A stretch of DNA of 64,000 nt from Beduini massiliensis (GCF_000829905.1 NZ_CDPP01000006.1:248001-312000), one strand, 5' to 3'. Counted from the stretch's first letter, positions 41,948 to 52,102 are shown. The notes: generated by a model from the sequence alone, not told the origin. Program-made: numbers and translations.

Positions 41948-42914
41948 ATCTAAATCCATATTGAGTATGGGGAACATAGGGTGCCTCTAAATATTGAATA
42001 TCTTCTTTAGAAAGGGTAATATCCATTGCTTTGATTGCTTCTTCTACATATTTTATCTTGGAAGCCCCTACCAAAGTACTGGTGATATAAGGTTTAGAAT
42101 AAACCCAACTTAATGCAATCTGACTGGCAGACACATGATAACGCATAGCTAACTCATGAACACGTTTAATAATTTCACGATCGCTTTCTAACTGATAGGT
42201 ATTCTGTAATTTACCAACCCCATCGTTTCTGGGAGCATCTGCTACTTTAACCAAGGCACCATGGGCTAACGGAGACCAAGGTGTAATCGCAATATTTTCG
42301 TACTGGCACATCGGAATCATTTCCTTTTCTTCTTCACGATAAAGCAAGTTATACATATCCTGCATACTAATAAATTTAGCCCAACCGTTCTTTTCGGCAA
42401 TGCTGTTTGCTTTGATGAACTGCCACGCATACATGCTCGAAGCTCCGATATATCTCACTTTGCCCATTCTGACTAGATCATTCAATGCTTCCATCACTTC
42501 TTCGATTGGGGTCGTATAGTCCCAACGATGAATGATATACAGATCTAAATAATCGGTTTGAAGTCTTTCTAACGTTTTATCAATTTCCGTAAAAATGGCT
42601 TTTCTTGATAACCCTTTCGCATTTGCTCCATCAAACATTGGATAATACAGTTTACTGGCGATCACCACTTCATCTCGATTCGCAAAATCTTTTAATGCTC
42701 GTCCAACGATTTCTTCACTTGCACCCAAAGAATAATAATTAGCTGTATCAAAGAAATTGATTCCTTGTTTTAAAGCATATTGGATAATTTCTCTTGCTTC
42801 TTCTTCATTGGTTTTGCCCGGTACTCCGCCACGATCCAATTCACCAAATCCCATGCATCCTAAACATATTTTTGATACTTTTAATCCTGTCTTTCCTAAA
42901 TTAACATATTCCAT
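41946..42914 (-). CDS. Aldo/keto reductase
   Basis: 322 residues, full length for an NADPH-dependent (beta/alpha)8 aldo/keto reductase. Catalytic set: Asp and Tyr in FFDTANYYSLGASEEIVG, Lys in VIASKLYYP, His in LYIIHRWD; cofactor loop near TPWSPLAHG and the C-terminal VGASKIKYVEEAI. It reduces aldehydes and ketones, often toxic carbonyls. It belongs to the tas/YghZ-like subgroup. The promoter has the wide 19-bp spacer and dyad of MerR-controlled genes (see 42951-42981), and a MerR gene lies 1.7 kb upstream on the same strand. Confidence 0.93.
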   Translation of the reverse strand: MEYVNLGKTGLKVSKICLGCMGFGELDRGGVPGKTNEEEAREIIQYALKQGINFFDTANYYSLGASEEIVGRALKDFANRDEVVIASKLYYPMFDGANAKGLSRKAIFTEIDKTLERLQTDYLDLYIIHRWDYTTPIEEVMEALNDLVRMGKVRYIGASSMYAWQFIKANSIAEKNGWAKFISMQDMYNLLYREEEKEMIPMCQYENIAITPWSPLAHGALVKVADAPRNDGVGKLQNTYQLESDREIIKRVHELAMRYHVSASQIALSWVYSKPYITSTLVGASKIKYVEEAIKAMDITLSKEDIQYLEAPYVPHTQYGFR

Positions 42915-42950
42915 GATCTTTACTCCTTTGCTTTATTTCTTTACATTCCC

Positions 42951-42981
42951 ACTTTAGCATTTGGAGCGCACTCCAAGTCAA
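42951..42981 (-). promoter_or_regulatory. MerR-type promoter of the aldo/keto reductase gene
   Basis: Minus strand -35 TTGACT (42976-42981) and -10 TAAAGT (42951-42956) are 19 bp apart. The spacer contains the perfect dyad TTGGAG-NNNN-CTCCAA (42961-42976). Over-long spacer plus centred dyad is the signature of MerR-family activation, and the dyad itself resembles NmlR/AdhR-type sites. Confidence 0.78.
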
Positions 42982-43002
42982 TAGATTTTTTAAGCAATGG
43001 AT

Positions 43003-43758
43003 TTATTCATATTTCTTCCCAACAATATAAGTCCCAATGACCAAACTGCCTAACCCGCACCATATCAAAGGCCCTTTAATCTGATTCCATAAAGTAAGAT
43101 CGAATACATGAATAATAATTAAACAAATAAGCGGATATAAAACCGCGATGGATAGCGTTCCTGTTTTCAATAATCGGCAGATGCAGCTCCAATTACTGTT
43201 GTTGAAAGATAAACCGGGCAGATGCATTCTCACTATTCCCTGAGTATAATAATTCACTTTATTGCCGTCATAATACCTCGGCAGTAAATCTTTCGCAAAG
43301 AAACAAAACCAACCCCCAAATACCAGCATTAAACCTGTTACTGCCAATACATCCTTTCTATCAAATGTCAGATCAGACATAAACAAAAGTACTGCTTCTC
43401 CAACAACAAGGAGACAACAGATTAAAAAAGCCAATGCCCAATTTCTTTTTTGTTGTCGCAATGTATCTTGGAGCTTTAAATCAAGTGATCCTACCACTAA
43501 TCCCTCTACTTCACTTACAGCAATTCTTTCATCTTTGATGATTCTTTCCCCCCTTAAAAGTTCTGTCACAGTGACATTCAGCACTTCGGCAATCGGAATC
43601 AGCAAAGCAACATTCGGCATACTTAACCCTCTTTCCCATTTACTCACTGTTTTATCGGTCACATACAACTGTTCTGCCAATTCCTTTTGTGTAAGATTTT
43701 TTTCTTTTCTAAGCTCTGATACAAAACGTCCAAATTTTTCATTACTTATCGGTTCCAT
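43003..43758 (-). CDS. XRE-family regulator with C-terminal membrane domain
   Basis: 251 residues. N-terminal Cro/CI helix-turn-helix (about 8-65): FVSELRKEKNLTQKELAEQLYVTDKTVSKWERGLSMPNVALLIPIAEVLNVTVTELL in outline. A short linker leads to four or five membrane helices (about 108-128, 135-155, 205-225, 228-247). This architecture is common in Firmicutes and suggests a membrane-bound sensor repressor. It has its own ribosome site (AAGGAG) and lies between the aldo/keto reductase and carboxymuconolactone decarboxylase-like genes. Targets unknown. Confidence 0.88.
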   Translation of the reverse strand: MEPISNEKFGRFVSELRKEKNLTQKELAEQLYVTDKTVSKWERGLSMPNVALLIPIAEVLNVTVTELLRGERIIKDERIAVSEVEGLVVGSLDLKLQDTLRQQKRNWALAFLICCLLVVGEAVLLFMSDLTFDRKDVLAVTGLMLVFGGWFCFFAKDLLPRYYDGNKVNYYTQGIVRMHLPGLSFNNSNWSCICRLLKTGTLSIAVLYPLICLIIIHVFDLTLWNQIKGPLIWCGLGSLVIGTYIVGKKYE

Positions 43759-43885
43759 CTTGATCTCCTTTCGCTTTCATACTAGCGTGTTAACGTTTAT
43801 AAATCAATCGACTGCCGGTAGAATCCGCTTGTCTACATCAATATGGTTTCTCAAAGACAGCTATTTTACTTAATTTTATATCCAT

Positions 43886-43919
43886 AAAAAAAAGAGATAA
43901 CAACATTCGCTGTATCTCT
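43886..43919 (-). terminator. Intrinsic terminator of the cupin-MerR-CMD operon
   Basis: AGAGATA arm (43893-43899) pairs with TATCTCT (43913-43919); eight T follow on the minus strand. Confidence 0.82.
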
Positions 43920-43926
43920 ATGATGA

Positions 43927-44667
43927 TTATAAAGTGACCTCATTAATTATATGAATAGCATTCAAGGTTCTGGGGAACCCGATATATGGAATACATTGAG
44001 TAATCGCTTCAATCAATAGTTCACGGGTATTTCCGACACGTATATTGGCTGCTGTGTGACTGCGCAGCTGATTTTCACATCCGCCTAAGGTGGCCAACAT
44101 GATAAAGGTCATTAATTCACGCTGTTTTAGATCCAGTCCTTTTCTTGTATAAAAATCACCGAAACAATATTCAGATAGATAATTTTGAATATGTTTTAAT
44201 TCTTTAGGTGCTTGATCATGTCCGCCTTGAATGGCAGCTTTAGTAAAAGCTGTACTTTGTACCTCAAACCCTTTTTCAAAACGTGTTTCTTCACTCACTG
44301 TTTTTTGCGAAGATAAAGGCAGTTCGATTGAATAATCAATGAATGTCTTGTTTACCACTTCTAAGGCATCCGTTACTTTTCCCACACCGATATAAGGCGT
44401 ACATTGATAGATGGCTTCTTTGATCGCAATTGGTGAAAGATCACCGTTCAATCCCGCTATGACATGTTCCTTTAAGGTTACTAAAGTATGATTGGCTGTA
44501 TTGGCAACGATCGCAATCAATTCTCTTGTTTTTAAATCCATTGTTCCATGTTGGTAAACATCTCCATATATAAAATCATTCATGATTTGCTGATACTCTT
44601 TGTCATAGTCTAAAGGACTGGCATGTAATGTATCATATAATTTTTGTGCTTTCTTTGATCTTTCCAT
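43927..44667 (-). CDS. Carboxymuconolactone decarboxylase-like protein (two tandem domains)
   Basis: 246 residues made of two CMD/AhpD-type domains (about 28-115 and 155-240). The second has ATLGGCENQLRSHTAANI, where only one Cys of the AhpD CxxC is present; both have the late IxEAIxQCxPYIG motif. In anaerobes such double-domain proteins accompany cupins and aldo/keto reductases, likely in thiol or carbonyl detoxification. The ATG lies one base after the MerR stop, with AAGGAG inside the MerR end, so the cupin-MerR-CMD genes are an operon. Confidence 0.87.
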   Translation of the reverse strand: MERSKKAQKLYDTLHASPLDYDKEYQQIMNDFIYGDVYQHGTMDLKTRELIAIVANTANHTLVTLKEHVIAGLNGDLSPIAIKEAIYQCTPYIGVGKVTDALEVVNKTFIDYSIELPLSSQKTVSEETRFEKGFEVQSTAFTKAAIQGGHDQAPKELKHIQNYLSEYCFGDFYTRKGLDLKQRELMTFIMLATLGGCENQLRSHTAANIRVGNTRELLIEAITQCIPYIGFPRTLNAIHIINEVTL

Positions 44668-44668
44668 T

Positions 44669-45007
44669 TTATTTCTCCTTTTCCAGCATATAAATCAGAT
44701 AGTCAATCGAATCAATATTCTTTTGACCATCATGCACACTTTCTAAAAGTCGTGTTCGTTCTTTTTCTAACAGCTTGATTTTTTCTTGTTTGCCATATAC
44801 CGGCAAATCTAAATAATTGGATATAGCCGATAATGTAAATCCGGCGTTTTTCAGCGTTATAATTAGGCTTAATCGATGAATATCCTCATCGCTGTATTCG
44901 CGGATTCCATTTATCCTCTTAACGTTATCAAACAGTCCTGAGCGTTCATAATACCGAAGCGTTGACATCGGGATTCCAAAATTTTTACTTACTTCACTGA
45001 TTTTCAA
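44669..45007 (-). CDS. MerR family transcriptional regulator
   Basis: 112 residues. Winged helix start MKISEVSKNFGIPMSTLRYYERSGLF, wing NGIREYSDEDIHRL, then a dimerising coiled coil (about 75-112). There is no Cys metal site at the end, so it senses something organic or redox-related, as in NmlR/AdhR-like regulators of aldehyde stress. It lies between the cupin and CMD genes. A MerR-type promoter with 19-bp spacer stands before the aldo/keto reductase gene nearby, a likely target. Confidence 0.9.
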   Translation of the reverse strand: MKISEVSKNFGIPMSTLRYYERSGLFDNVKRINGIREYSDEDIHRLSLIITLKNAGFTLSAISNYLDLPVYGKQEKIKLLEKERTRLLESVHDGQKNIDSIDYLIYMLEKEK

Positions 45008-45021
45008 TGATAGTCCCTCTT

Positions 45022-45423
45022 TTATTTCAATAAGGCATACGCTTCATCACTGACCGCTTCCAACCATTCATTGCTGGCATTCTCTGCTGGAATCTCAATG
45101 GCTAAATGAACAAATGAACTCTCTTTTGCAGCACCATGCCAGTGTTTGACTTCCGCAGGAATATTCACCACATCTCCCGGTTTAAGAACTTGTGCCGGTT
45201 TTCCCCATTCCTGATAGTAACCTCTTCCGTCTGTCACTAATAAAATCTGTCCCCCGCCATGATGGATATGCCAATTATTGCGGCACCCCGGTTCAAAGGT
45301 GACATTGGCTACTCCAACGCCATGATTTCTTGCCAGCATATTCAAATAGCTTTGCCCAATAAAATAGGCCGCAAACGCATCGTTCTTTTCACCAATACCA
45401 AATAAACTCTTAATTTCAGCCAT
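45022..45423 (-). CDS. Cupin-domain protein
   Basis: 133 residues from ATG 45423, preceded by AAAGGAGG; the in-frame ATG 14 codons earlier lies before that ribosome site. Cupin motif 1 GCRNNWHIHHGGGQILLVTDGRGYYQEWG (in outline) and motif 2 PGDVVNIPAEVKHWHGA carry the His metal ligands. This subgroup is often fused or linked to carboxymuconolactone decarboxylase-like proteins, as here. Reaction unknown. First gene of the operon; a palindrome ATCTTAAGAT (45464-45473) lies upstream. Confidence 0.88.
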   Translation of the reverse strand: MAEIKSLFGIGEKNDAFAAYFIGQSYLNMLARNHGVGVANVTFEPGCRNNWHIHHGGGQILLVTDGRGYYQEWGKPAQVLKPGDVVNIPAEVKHWHGAAKESSFVHLAIEIPAENASNEWLEAVSDEAYALLK

Positions 45424-45531
45424 AAATATTTCCTCCTTTAATCCATTCACTTTCTTCAACTTCATCTTAAGATAAAAATCAATAAATGTCTAATGCCTAT
45501 AATTCATCTTTATCCATTCATTTTAAGCATG

Positions 45532-45563
45532 AAAAAAGGTTTATCCTATATCGAATAAACCTT
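45532..45563 (-). terminator. Intrinsic terminator of the LysR gene
   Basis: Perfect 9-bp stem AAGGTTTAT (45536-45544) with ATAAACCTT (45555-45563), then T-run on the minus strand. Confidence 0.9.
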
Positions 45564-46449
45564 ATTGTGAGTGATAGTGATGCACTAATTCTAAAAAACG
45601 CTTCATGATTGGTGTAAGCACTTGATGTTTTTTCCATACCAACACAGTATTTGACACCAGTTTGGGAGAAAAGGGAATAAAGCGCATATCTGTATGATAC
45701 CGTTTGGTTAAAGCCCCCTCAATCGCAATCGCCCCTCCCATTTCATTTTTGAGGAGTGCAATCACATTTGAAATCAAGTTATAAGAGGCAAAAAAACGAT
45801 AGTGATGATAGTAACCTTTTGCCCAGCTTTCCAGTTCATTTTTAATGATTGTCCGGCGCTCATTAAAAAATAGAGGGACTCCGACTAAATCTCTAGGTTC
45901 CAAACTCTCTTTATTGGCGAGAGGATGATTTTGATCAACAATCAGTCCCCAAGAATCTTGATAAGGGAGACGAATGAAATCAAATTCTTCAATATCAATG
46001 GGTTCAAGCAAGATTCCCACATCTAAAATTCCTTGATTTAGTTTTTCTTTGACTAAATTGGCTTCTCCTGTATAAAAATCATAGGTTACCAAAGGATATT
46101 GAGAAGAAAACGAACGAATGATATCGGGAAGAAAATGATAAGAAGCACTGCTTTCAGCCGAACCGATTGCGATTTGTCCGATCAGCTGTTCAAGTTCGCT
46201 TGCCATTTCACGTTCGGTCTTATTGACAAGGTCCAAGATTTCTTCTGCACGCCTTCTAAAAAGCATACCGGCTTCTGTCAGCTGAATCCCACGCTTTCCA
46301 CGAATGATTAATTGTTGTCCAAATTCCTCTTCCAATGAAACTAACTGTCGGCTTAATGTTGGCTGAGTAATATGCAGAAGTTCGGCACTGCGAGTAATAT
46401 TCTTTTCTCTGGCTACGGTTAGAAAATATTCCAATAGGCGTGTTTCCAT
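45562..46449 (-). CDS. LysR family transcriptional regulator
   Basis: 295 residues, normal length. N-terminal winged helix: METRLLEYFLTVAREKNITRSAELLHITQPTLSRQLVSLEEEFGQQL in outline, the AQPTLS-type recognition helix being ITQPTLSRQ. Residues about 90-290 are the periplasmic-binding-like effector domain (IAIGSAESSASYHFLPDIIRSF). It stands upstream of the cupin operon on the same strand, separated by a terminator. In this gene neighbourhood LysR regulators often control the adjacent cupin/CMD/reductase genes; that is inference. Confidence 0.92.
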   Translation of the reverse strand: METRLLEYFLTVAREKNITRSAELLHITQPTLSRQLVSLEEEFGQQLIIRGKRGIQLTEAGMLFRRRAEEILDLVNKTEREMASELEQLIGQIAIGSAESSASYHFLPDIIRSFSSQYPLVTYDFYTGEANLVKEKLNQGILDVGILLEPIDIEEFDFIRLPYQDSWGLIVDQNHPLANKESLEPRDLVGVPLFFNERRTIIKNELESWAKGYYHHYRFFASYNLISNVIALLKNEMGGAIAIEGALTKRYHTDMRFIPFSPKLVSNTVLVWKKHQVLTPIMKRFLELVHHYHSQ

Positions 46450-46507
46450 GCAGTCATCTCCCCCTTTTACTTTATTATAAGGGATTTAGAATAAGATATC
46501 AAAAGAT

Positions 46508-46538
46508 AATAAAAAGCTAAAAGTTTTACACTCTTAGC
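46508..46538 (-). terminator. Intrinsic terminator of the HAD phosphatase gene
   Basis: GCTAAAAG (46516-46523) with CTCTTAGC (46531-46538), one wobble, T-run on the minus strand. Confidence 0.82.
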
Positions 46539-46544
46539 TAACTC

Positions 46545-47360
46545 TTATAAAACAAATTTTTCAATCGCTTCCTTTACTGCTCCTTGATCATAATCATGTT
46601 CGGTCACATATTGAGCCAGTTCTTTAATATCTTCTTCTGCACAAGGGACACAAATTCCCAATGCAGCTTCTTTGATCATCTCGACATCATTATAGTTATC
46701 TCCGATTGCAATGGTCTCACTGATATCGATGCCCAGATATTCTGCCAGATAACGTAACGCAGAGCCTTTACTTACACCGATTGCGTTGAATTCCAAATAG
46801 CGATAAGAAGAATAACTTGCACAAACACCGATTCTTTCAATATCTTCTAACAGCTCCTGTTCAATACTTTTCAATAACGGCATGTTCGGTCGTACATACA
46901 GCAATTTAGCGATCTGATCCTCTTTTAAGAAGTCCATATTAAATTCATCAATAATTTTAAAAGGGGCTTTCTGCGCTGTTTTTCTTTCTACTTCTGTCGG
47001 ATCGGCATTAAATAAATAACACATGCTGGTCGTAAAAATCATGACACATACATCATAATTCTTAGCTAATTCAAATAACTCTTTTGCCTGCTGAAACGTG
47101 ATTCCTTGAAAATGAAGAACTTTATCATCTTTATTTTCCATAATCAAAGCGCCATTAAAACAAATCGAATACTGATCTTCTTTCTGATAGGTTCCAATCT
47201 CCTGTAAGATTTCCTGAATCATATTATAAGCACGTCCGGTCGCCGGTACAAATTTCAAACCTTTTGTCTGTGCTTTTTTGATTGCTTCCACATTTTCTTT
47301 AGGAACATGATGATTCACCAGCAAGGTTTCATCCAAGTCCGATAACATTAATTTATACAT
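46545..47360 (-). CDS. Cof-type HAD phosphatase
   Basis: 271 residues. HAD motif I LSDLDETLL (nucleophile Asp), motif II PATGR, motif III Lys in GVSKGSALRYLAEYLGI, motif IV AIGDNYNDVEMI. The C2B cap (about 85-190) marks the Cof/YidA branch, which removes phosphate from sugar phosphates or cofactors such as FMN and PLP. Cytosolic, substrate unknown. Single-gene unit with own terminator and ribosome site. Confidence 0.92.
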   Translation of the reverse strand: MYKLMLSDLDETLLVNHHVPKENVEAIKKAQTKGLKFVPATGRAYNMIQEILQEIGTYQKEDQYSICFNGALIMENKDDKVLHFQGITFQQAKELFELAKNYDVCVMIFTTSMCYLFNADPTEVERKTAQKAPFKIIDEFNMDFLKEDQIAKLLYVRPNMPLLKSIEQELLEDIERIGVCASYSSYRYLEFNAIGVSKGSALRYLAEYLGIDISETIAIGDNYNDVEMIKEAALGICVPCAEEDIKELAQYVTEHDYDQGAVKEAIEKFVL

Positions 47361-47455
47361 ATCCTTCCTCCTATTACTTTCATCATAATATAAAGAAAGT
47401 AGAAAGTCACTCTTTTTTACTTATAGTAACAAGCTGAAAAGATAAAAAGGTTAAG

Positions 47456-47484
47456 TTGCCAGTCTTTTTAGTATGGTGTATAAT
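47456..47484 (+). promoter_or_regulatory. Promoter of the RimJ/RimL-type acetyltransferase gene
   Basis: -35 TTGCCA (47456-47461), 17-bp spacer, -10 TATAAT (47479-47484). Confidence 0.8.
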
Positions 47485-47543
47485 CGTAAGTAAATAAAGT
47501 TAAAAATACGTTCACTTTTGATAGCCGATGTGTGGAGGTTAGG

Positions 47544-48101
47544 ATGGCAGAATTATTTGATACATTTCCATATTTAGAAAACGATAAAGTTATTATAAGA
47601 AAAATGGAATTAAATGATGTTGCAGCGTTATCAGAGATAAGCCACAATGATCATGTATATAAGTATATCCCCCCGTTTCTATACAAGAAAAGTAATAAAG
47701 TATTAGAAACTGCAATCAAAAATCTCGGTGGAAGAGATTTTGAAAAGAAAAAATATATCATCGCAGGCATCTATTTAAAAGATAATCCTAATAGATTAAT
47801 AGGGTTAGCGGAAATGTTTGACTACCAAAAAAGAGAAAATAAAATAACCGTGGGCTATCGTCTAAATGAGGATTACTGGAATAAGAAAATTGCGACCAAT
47901 GTTTTAAAATTAATGGTTGAATATTTAATCAATGAAGTGAATCTGACAACACTTCAAGCCTTCGTTATGCAAGAGAATGTATACTCATCAAAAGTATTAT
48001 TAAACAATAAATTTATAAAAGAGGATTATACTTTACAAGAAAAAAATTGGGGTGGCCGAGATATTGTAAAGGTTGATGTATACACATATAAAAAGGATTA
48101 G
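47544..48101 (+). CDS. GNAT acetyltransferase, RimJ/RimL type
   Basis: 185 residues from ATG 47544, with GGAGG upstream. The start KVIIRKMELNDVAALSEISHNDHVYKYIP (in outline) and middle ITVGYRLNEDYWNKKIATNVLKLMVEYL give the RimJ/RimL-type GNAT fold; the pyrophosphate loop is degenerate (WNKKIATN in place of GxGxA). The end KVLLNNKFIKEDYTLQ is the usual alpha4-beta7. It acetylates a protein N-terminus or small amine; acceptor unknown. Confidence 0.85.
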   Translation: MAELFDTFPYLENDKVIIRKMELNDVAALSEISHNDHVYKYIPPFLYKKSNKVLETAIKNLGGRDFEKKKYIIAGIYLKDNPNRLIGLAEMFDYQKRENKITVGYRLNEDYWNKKIATNVLKLMVEYLINEVNLTTLQAFVMQENVYSSKVLLNNKFIKEDYTLQEKNWGGRDIVKVDVYTYKKD

Positions 48102-48123
48102 ATTACTTTCACTTTATCAAATA

Positions 48124-48148
48124 GTTAATCAAAAGATTAACTTTTTTT
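48124..48148 (+). terminator. Intrinsic terminator of the RimJ/RimL-type gene
   Basis: GTTAATC (48124-48130), AAAA loop, GATTAAC (48135-48141), seven T. Confidence 0.88.
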
Positions 48149-48175
48149 GCGATAATTTGTTAAATAGAGTATATA

Positions 48176-48192
48176 AAAAGGAGGTTTCCCTC

Positions 48193-48194
<2 letters not shown>
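48176..48194 (-). terminator. Intrinsic terminator of the 6-phospho-beta-glucosidase gene
   Basis: Minus strand AGGAGG-GAAA-CCTCCT (48194-48179) followed by TTTTT-AT. Arms overlap the stop codon. Confidence 0.82.
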
Positions 48195-49668
<1,474 letters not shown>

Positions 49669-49693
49669 CTAAAACAAACACTAAAACCATAAG

Positions 49694-49717
49694 AATCTGT
49701 CGGATAATCAACAGATT
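49694..49717. promoter_or_regulatory. Inverted repeat between the GH1 and TetR genes (possible operator)
   Basis: AATCTGT (49694-49700) and ACAGATT (49711-49717), 10-bp spacer, in the divergent gap 30 bp before the TetR ATG. Size and place suit a TetR-type dimer. Confidence 0.45.
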
Positions 49718-49746
49718 TAACCGATATGTCGAAAAGGATGAAAAAT

Positions 49747-50298
49747 ATGAAAGAAGACCGCCGTATCCAAAAAACAAAACAGGCACTAATCAATGCTTTT
49801 GGTGCCCTAGTCAAACAACATGAAAGCTATCATATGACCGTAAAGGAACTATGTGAAAAAGCCGATATTAATCGCAGTACCTTTTATCTCTATTATCAAG
49901 ATCTCAATGACTTCTTAGATCAGCTTCAAGATACGGTTGCCCAAGAAGTCGCTCAAATCATAAATACCTACCATCACCCAAAGATTCCGATGATTCAAAA
50001 TCGTGAGATGATCTTTGCTTTATTTACCTATTTTGAAGAAAAGCAGTATTTTATGCAGGCTATCCTATCACGTTCAGCCCTACGCCGAGCGATCATTGAT
50101 CATTTCTGTTTTATTTTAGAAAGCAAACAGATTTTTCAAGATTATGAAAATGAAGCATTGATGATTCATTATATTACATATGGCTTTATTGGTATTATCA
50201 ATAAATGGCTGAATACAAAAAAAGAATCTCCCCAAGAAATGACAGAGATAACTTTGGATTTTTTTAACGGAAAGTTTCAGAGAAAGGAAAAAGGATGA
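49747..50298 (+). CDS. TetR family regulator, TetR_C_8 (DhaS-like) type
   Basis: 183 residues from ATG 49747, with AAAGGATG upstream; other starts 9 and 21 bases earlier are possible. DNA-binding domain DRRIQKTKQALINAFGALVKQHESYHMTVKELCEKADINRSTFYLYYQDLNDFLDQL (in outline). The C-terminal part (about 75-180) resembles the TetR_C_8 group, which includes the dihydroxyacetone kinase activator DhaS, so it could be activator or repressor. It is divergent from the 6-phospho-beta-glucosidase gene. Confidence 0.85.
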   Translation: MKEDRRIQKTKQALINAFGALVKQHESYHMTVKELCEKADINRSTFYLYYQDLNDFLDQLQDTVAQEVAQIINTYHHPKIPMIQNREMIFALFTYFEEKQYFMQAILSRSALRRAIIDHFCFILESKQIFQDYENEALMIHYITYGFIGIINKWLNTKKESPQEMTEITLDFFNGKFQRKEKG

Positions 50299-50314
50299 GA
50301 TGACTCATCCTTTT
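50289..50314. terminator. Bidirectional terminator between TetR and gapA
   Basis: AAAAGGATGAG (50289-50299), loop ATGA, CTCATCCTTTT (50304-50314). It can end both the TetR transcript and the convergent gapA transcript. Confidence 0.9.
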
Positions 50315-50327
50315 AGCTTGTCTGCAA

Positions 50328-51344
50328 TTATTTACTTAATTCAGAGAAATATTTGATTGTTCTAACCATGTTAGAAGTGTATGAATTTTCATTATCATAC
50401 CATGCAACAACTTGAACTTCAGTAGTTCCGTTTTCGCAGTCTTTAACCATAGTTTGAGTAGCATCGAATAATGAACCGTAGTTGATTCCGATAATGTCAG
50501 AAGATACTAATTGTTCTTCAGTATAACCGAATGAAGGGTTAGATGCTGCTTTCATAGCGGCATTGATTTCTTCAACAGTTACTGTTCCTTCAACTACTGC
50601 AGTTAAGATAGTAGTAGATCCTGTAGGTACAGGTACACGTTGAGCTGAACCGATTAATTTTCCGTTTAATTCAGGGATTACTAATCCGATTGCTTTAGCG
50701 GCACCAGTTGAGTTAGGTACGATGTTTACAGCAGCTGCACGAGCTCTTCTTAAATCACCTTTTCTATGAGGTCCGTCTAATACCATTTGGTCACCAGTGT
50801 AAGCATGAACTGTTAACATGATACCTGATTTGATTTTTGCTAAATTGTTTAAAGCGTTAGCCATAGGAGCTAAACAGTTAGTTGTACAAGAAGCTGCAGA
50901 GATGATTGTATCATCAGCAGTTAAGATGTTTTCGTTTACACCAAATACAACTGTTGGTAAATCGTTTCCAGCTGGAGCTGAGATAACAACTTTTTTAGCA
51001 CCTGCATCGATATGTGCTTGAGATTTAGCTTTAGATACGTAGAAACCAGTACATTCTAATACTACGTCTACTCCTAATTCTCCCCAAGGTAATTTTGAAG
51101 CATCAGCTTCTGCATAGATTTTAATTGTTTTTCCATCTACAGTGATTGAATCTTCACCAGCAACAACTGTGTCACCTTTTTCGTATCTACCTTGTGCTGA
51201 ATCATATTTTAATAAATGAGCTAACATTTTAGGATTAGTTAAATCGTTGATAGCTACTACTTCGTAACCTTCTGCTCCAAACATTTGTCTGAATGCTAGA
51301 CGTCCGATACGTCCAAAACCATTAATTGCAACTTTTACTGCCAT
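50328..51344 (-). CDS. gapA: Glyceraldehyde-3-phosphate dehydrogenase
   Basis: 338 residues. NAD-binding start [15 protein letters not shown], catalytic Cys153 in [12 protein letters not shown], His in HAYTGDQ, and [22 protein letters not shown]. Catalytic (glycolytic) type by the motif set. It is transcribed alone, apart from pgk-tpiA and gpmI, with its own promoter and ribosome site AAGGAGG. Codon use is strongly biased as expected for a highly expressed gene (many GCT, GAA, ATC and GTT choices shared with pgk and tpiA). Confidence 0.98.
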   Translation of the reverse strand: MAVKVAINGFGRIGRLAFRQMFGAEGYEVVAINDLTNPKMLAHLLKYDSAQGRYEKGDTVVAGEDSITVDGKTIKIYAEADASKLPWGELGVDVVLECTGFYVSKAKSQAHIDAGAKKVVISAPAGNDLPTVVFGVNENILTADDTIISAASCTTNCLAPMANALNNLAKIKSGIMLTVHAYTGDQMVLDGPHRKGDLRRARAAAVNIVPNSTGAAKAIGLVIPELNGKLIGSAQRVPVPTGSTTILTAVVEGTVTVEEINAAMKAASNPSFGYTEEQLVSSDIIGINYGSLFDATQTMVKDCENGTTEVQVVAWYDNENSYTSNMVRTIKYFSELSK

Positions 51345-51376
51345 TAAAAAATTCCTCCTTATATTTGTATATACAT

Positions 51377-51427
51377 ATTATAAGCCACCATTCAAATAAA
51401 ATCAACACATGAAACCACTTACATGTG
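51377..51427 (-). promoter_or_regulatory. gapA promoter with adjacent dyad
   Basis: Minus strand -35 TTGATT (51400-51405), 17-bp spacer, -10 TATAAT (51377-51382). Directly upstream of the -35 box lies CACATG-N10-CATGTG (51406-51427), a perfect 6-bp inverted repeat with one-turn arm spacing, a possible operator. Confidence 0.7.
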
Positions 51428-51498
51428 AAATTGTTAACTTTTTAGCATGAATAATTTTTTTATTTAGAACTATAATTTAAACATGGAGGTACGAATAC

Positions 51499-52077
51499 AT
51501 GCAAATCATTCCAACTGTTATTGAGAAAACAGAAAGATCGGAACATGCTTACGATATTTTTTCAAGATTACTAGAAGAAAGAATCATCATCTTAACAGGA
51601 GAAATCAATGATCAGCTAGCCAGCAGCATCGTTGCTCAACTGCTTTATTTAGATTCTAAAAGTTCGACACAACCTATTTATATGTACATCAATTCGCCGG
51701 GAGGTTCAATCAGTTCCGGTTTTGCTATCTATGATACAATGAATTTAGTAAAATGTGACGTTTCCACCATTGCGGTAGGGATGTGTGCCAGTATGGCTGC
51801 TTTTTTATTGTCTTCAGGTACACCGGGAAAACGTCATGCTCTGCCTAACAGTGAAATTATGATTCATCAACCATTGGGCGGATTTAACGGACAAGCCAGT
51901 GACATCGAGATCACTGCCAAACGAATTCTAAGACAAAAGCACCATTTGAATGAATTACTGGCTAAACAAACATCAATTCCTTTAAAACAGATTGAAATCG
52001 ATACCGACCGGGACCATTTCATGACTGCCAAAGAGGCACTTGATTATGGGATTGTCGACGAGATTATCGAGCAATAA
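51499..52077 (+). CDS. clpP: ATP-dependent Clp protease proteolytic subunit
   Basis: 192 residues, standard length. Catalytic triad Ser98 in GMCASMAAF, His123 in MIHQPLGG, Asp about 172 in IDTDRDHFM. It forms the 14-mer chamber fed by ClpC or ClpX. The ATG has TGGAGG upstream and a TATAAT box lies at 51471-51476; the -35 is weak. I see no CtsR heptad repeats in the leader, so control differs from that in bacilli or is absent. Single-gene unit with a bidirectional terminator. Confidence 0.97.
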   Translation: MQIIPTVIEKTERSEHAYDIFSRLLEERIIILTGEINDQLASSIVAQLLYLDSKSSTQPIYMYINSPGGSISSGFAIYDTMNLVKCDVSTIAVGMCASMAAFLLSSGTPGKRHALPNSEIMIHQPLGGFNGQASDIEITAKRILRQKHHLNELLAKQTSIPLKQIEIDTDRDHFMTAKEALDYGIVDEIIEQ

Positions 52078-52080
52078 AGA

Positions 52081-52102
52081 AAACTGCGCCAAATGACGCA
52101 GT
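52081..52102. terminator. Bidirectional terminator between clpP and the sulfatase maturase gene
   Basis: AACTGCG (52081-52087) with CGCAGTT (52096-52102), then TATTTTAATT on plus and AAAGAAAA-flank on minus. Confidence 0.75.
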
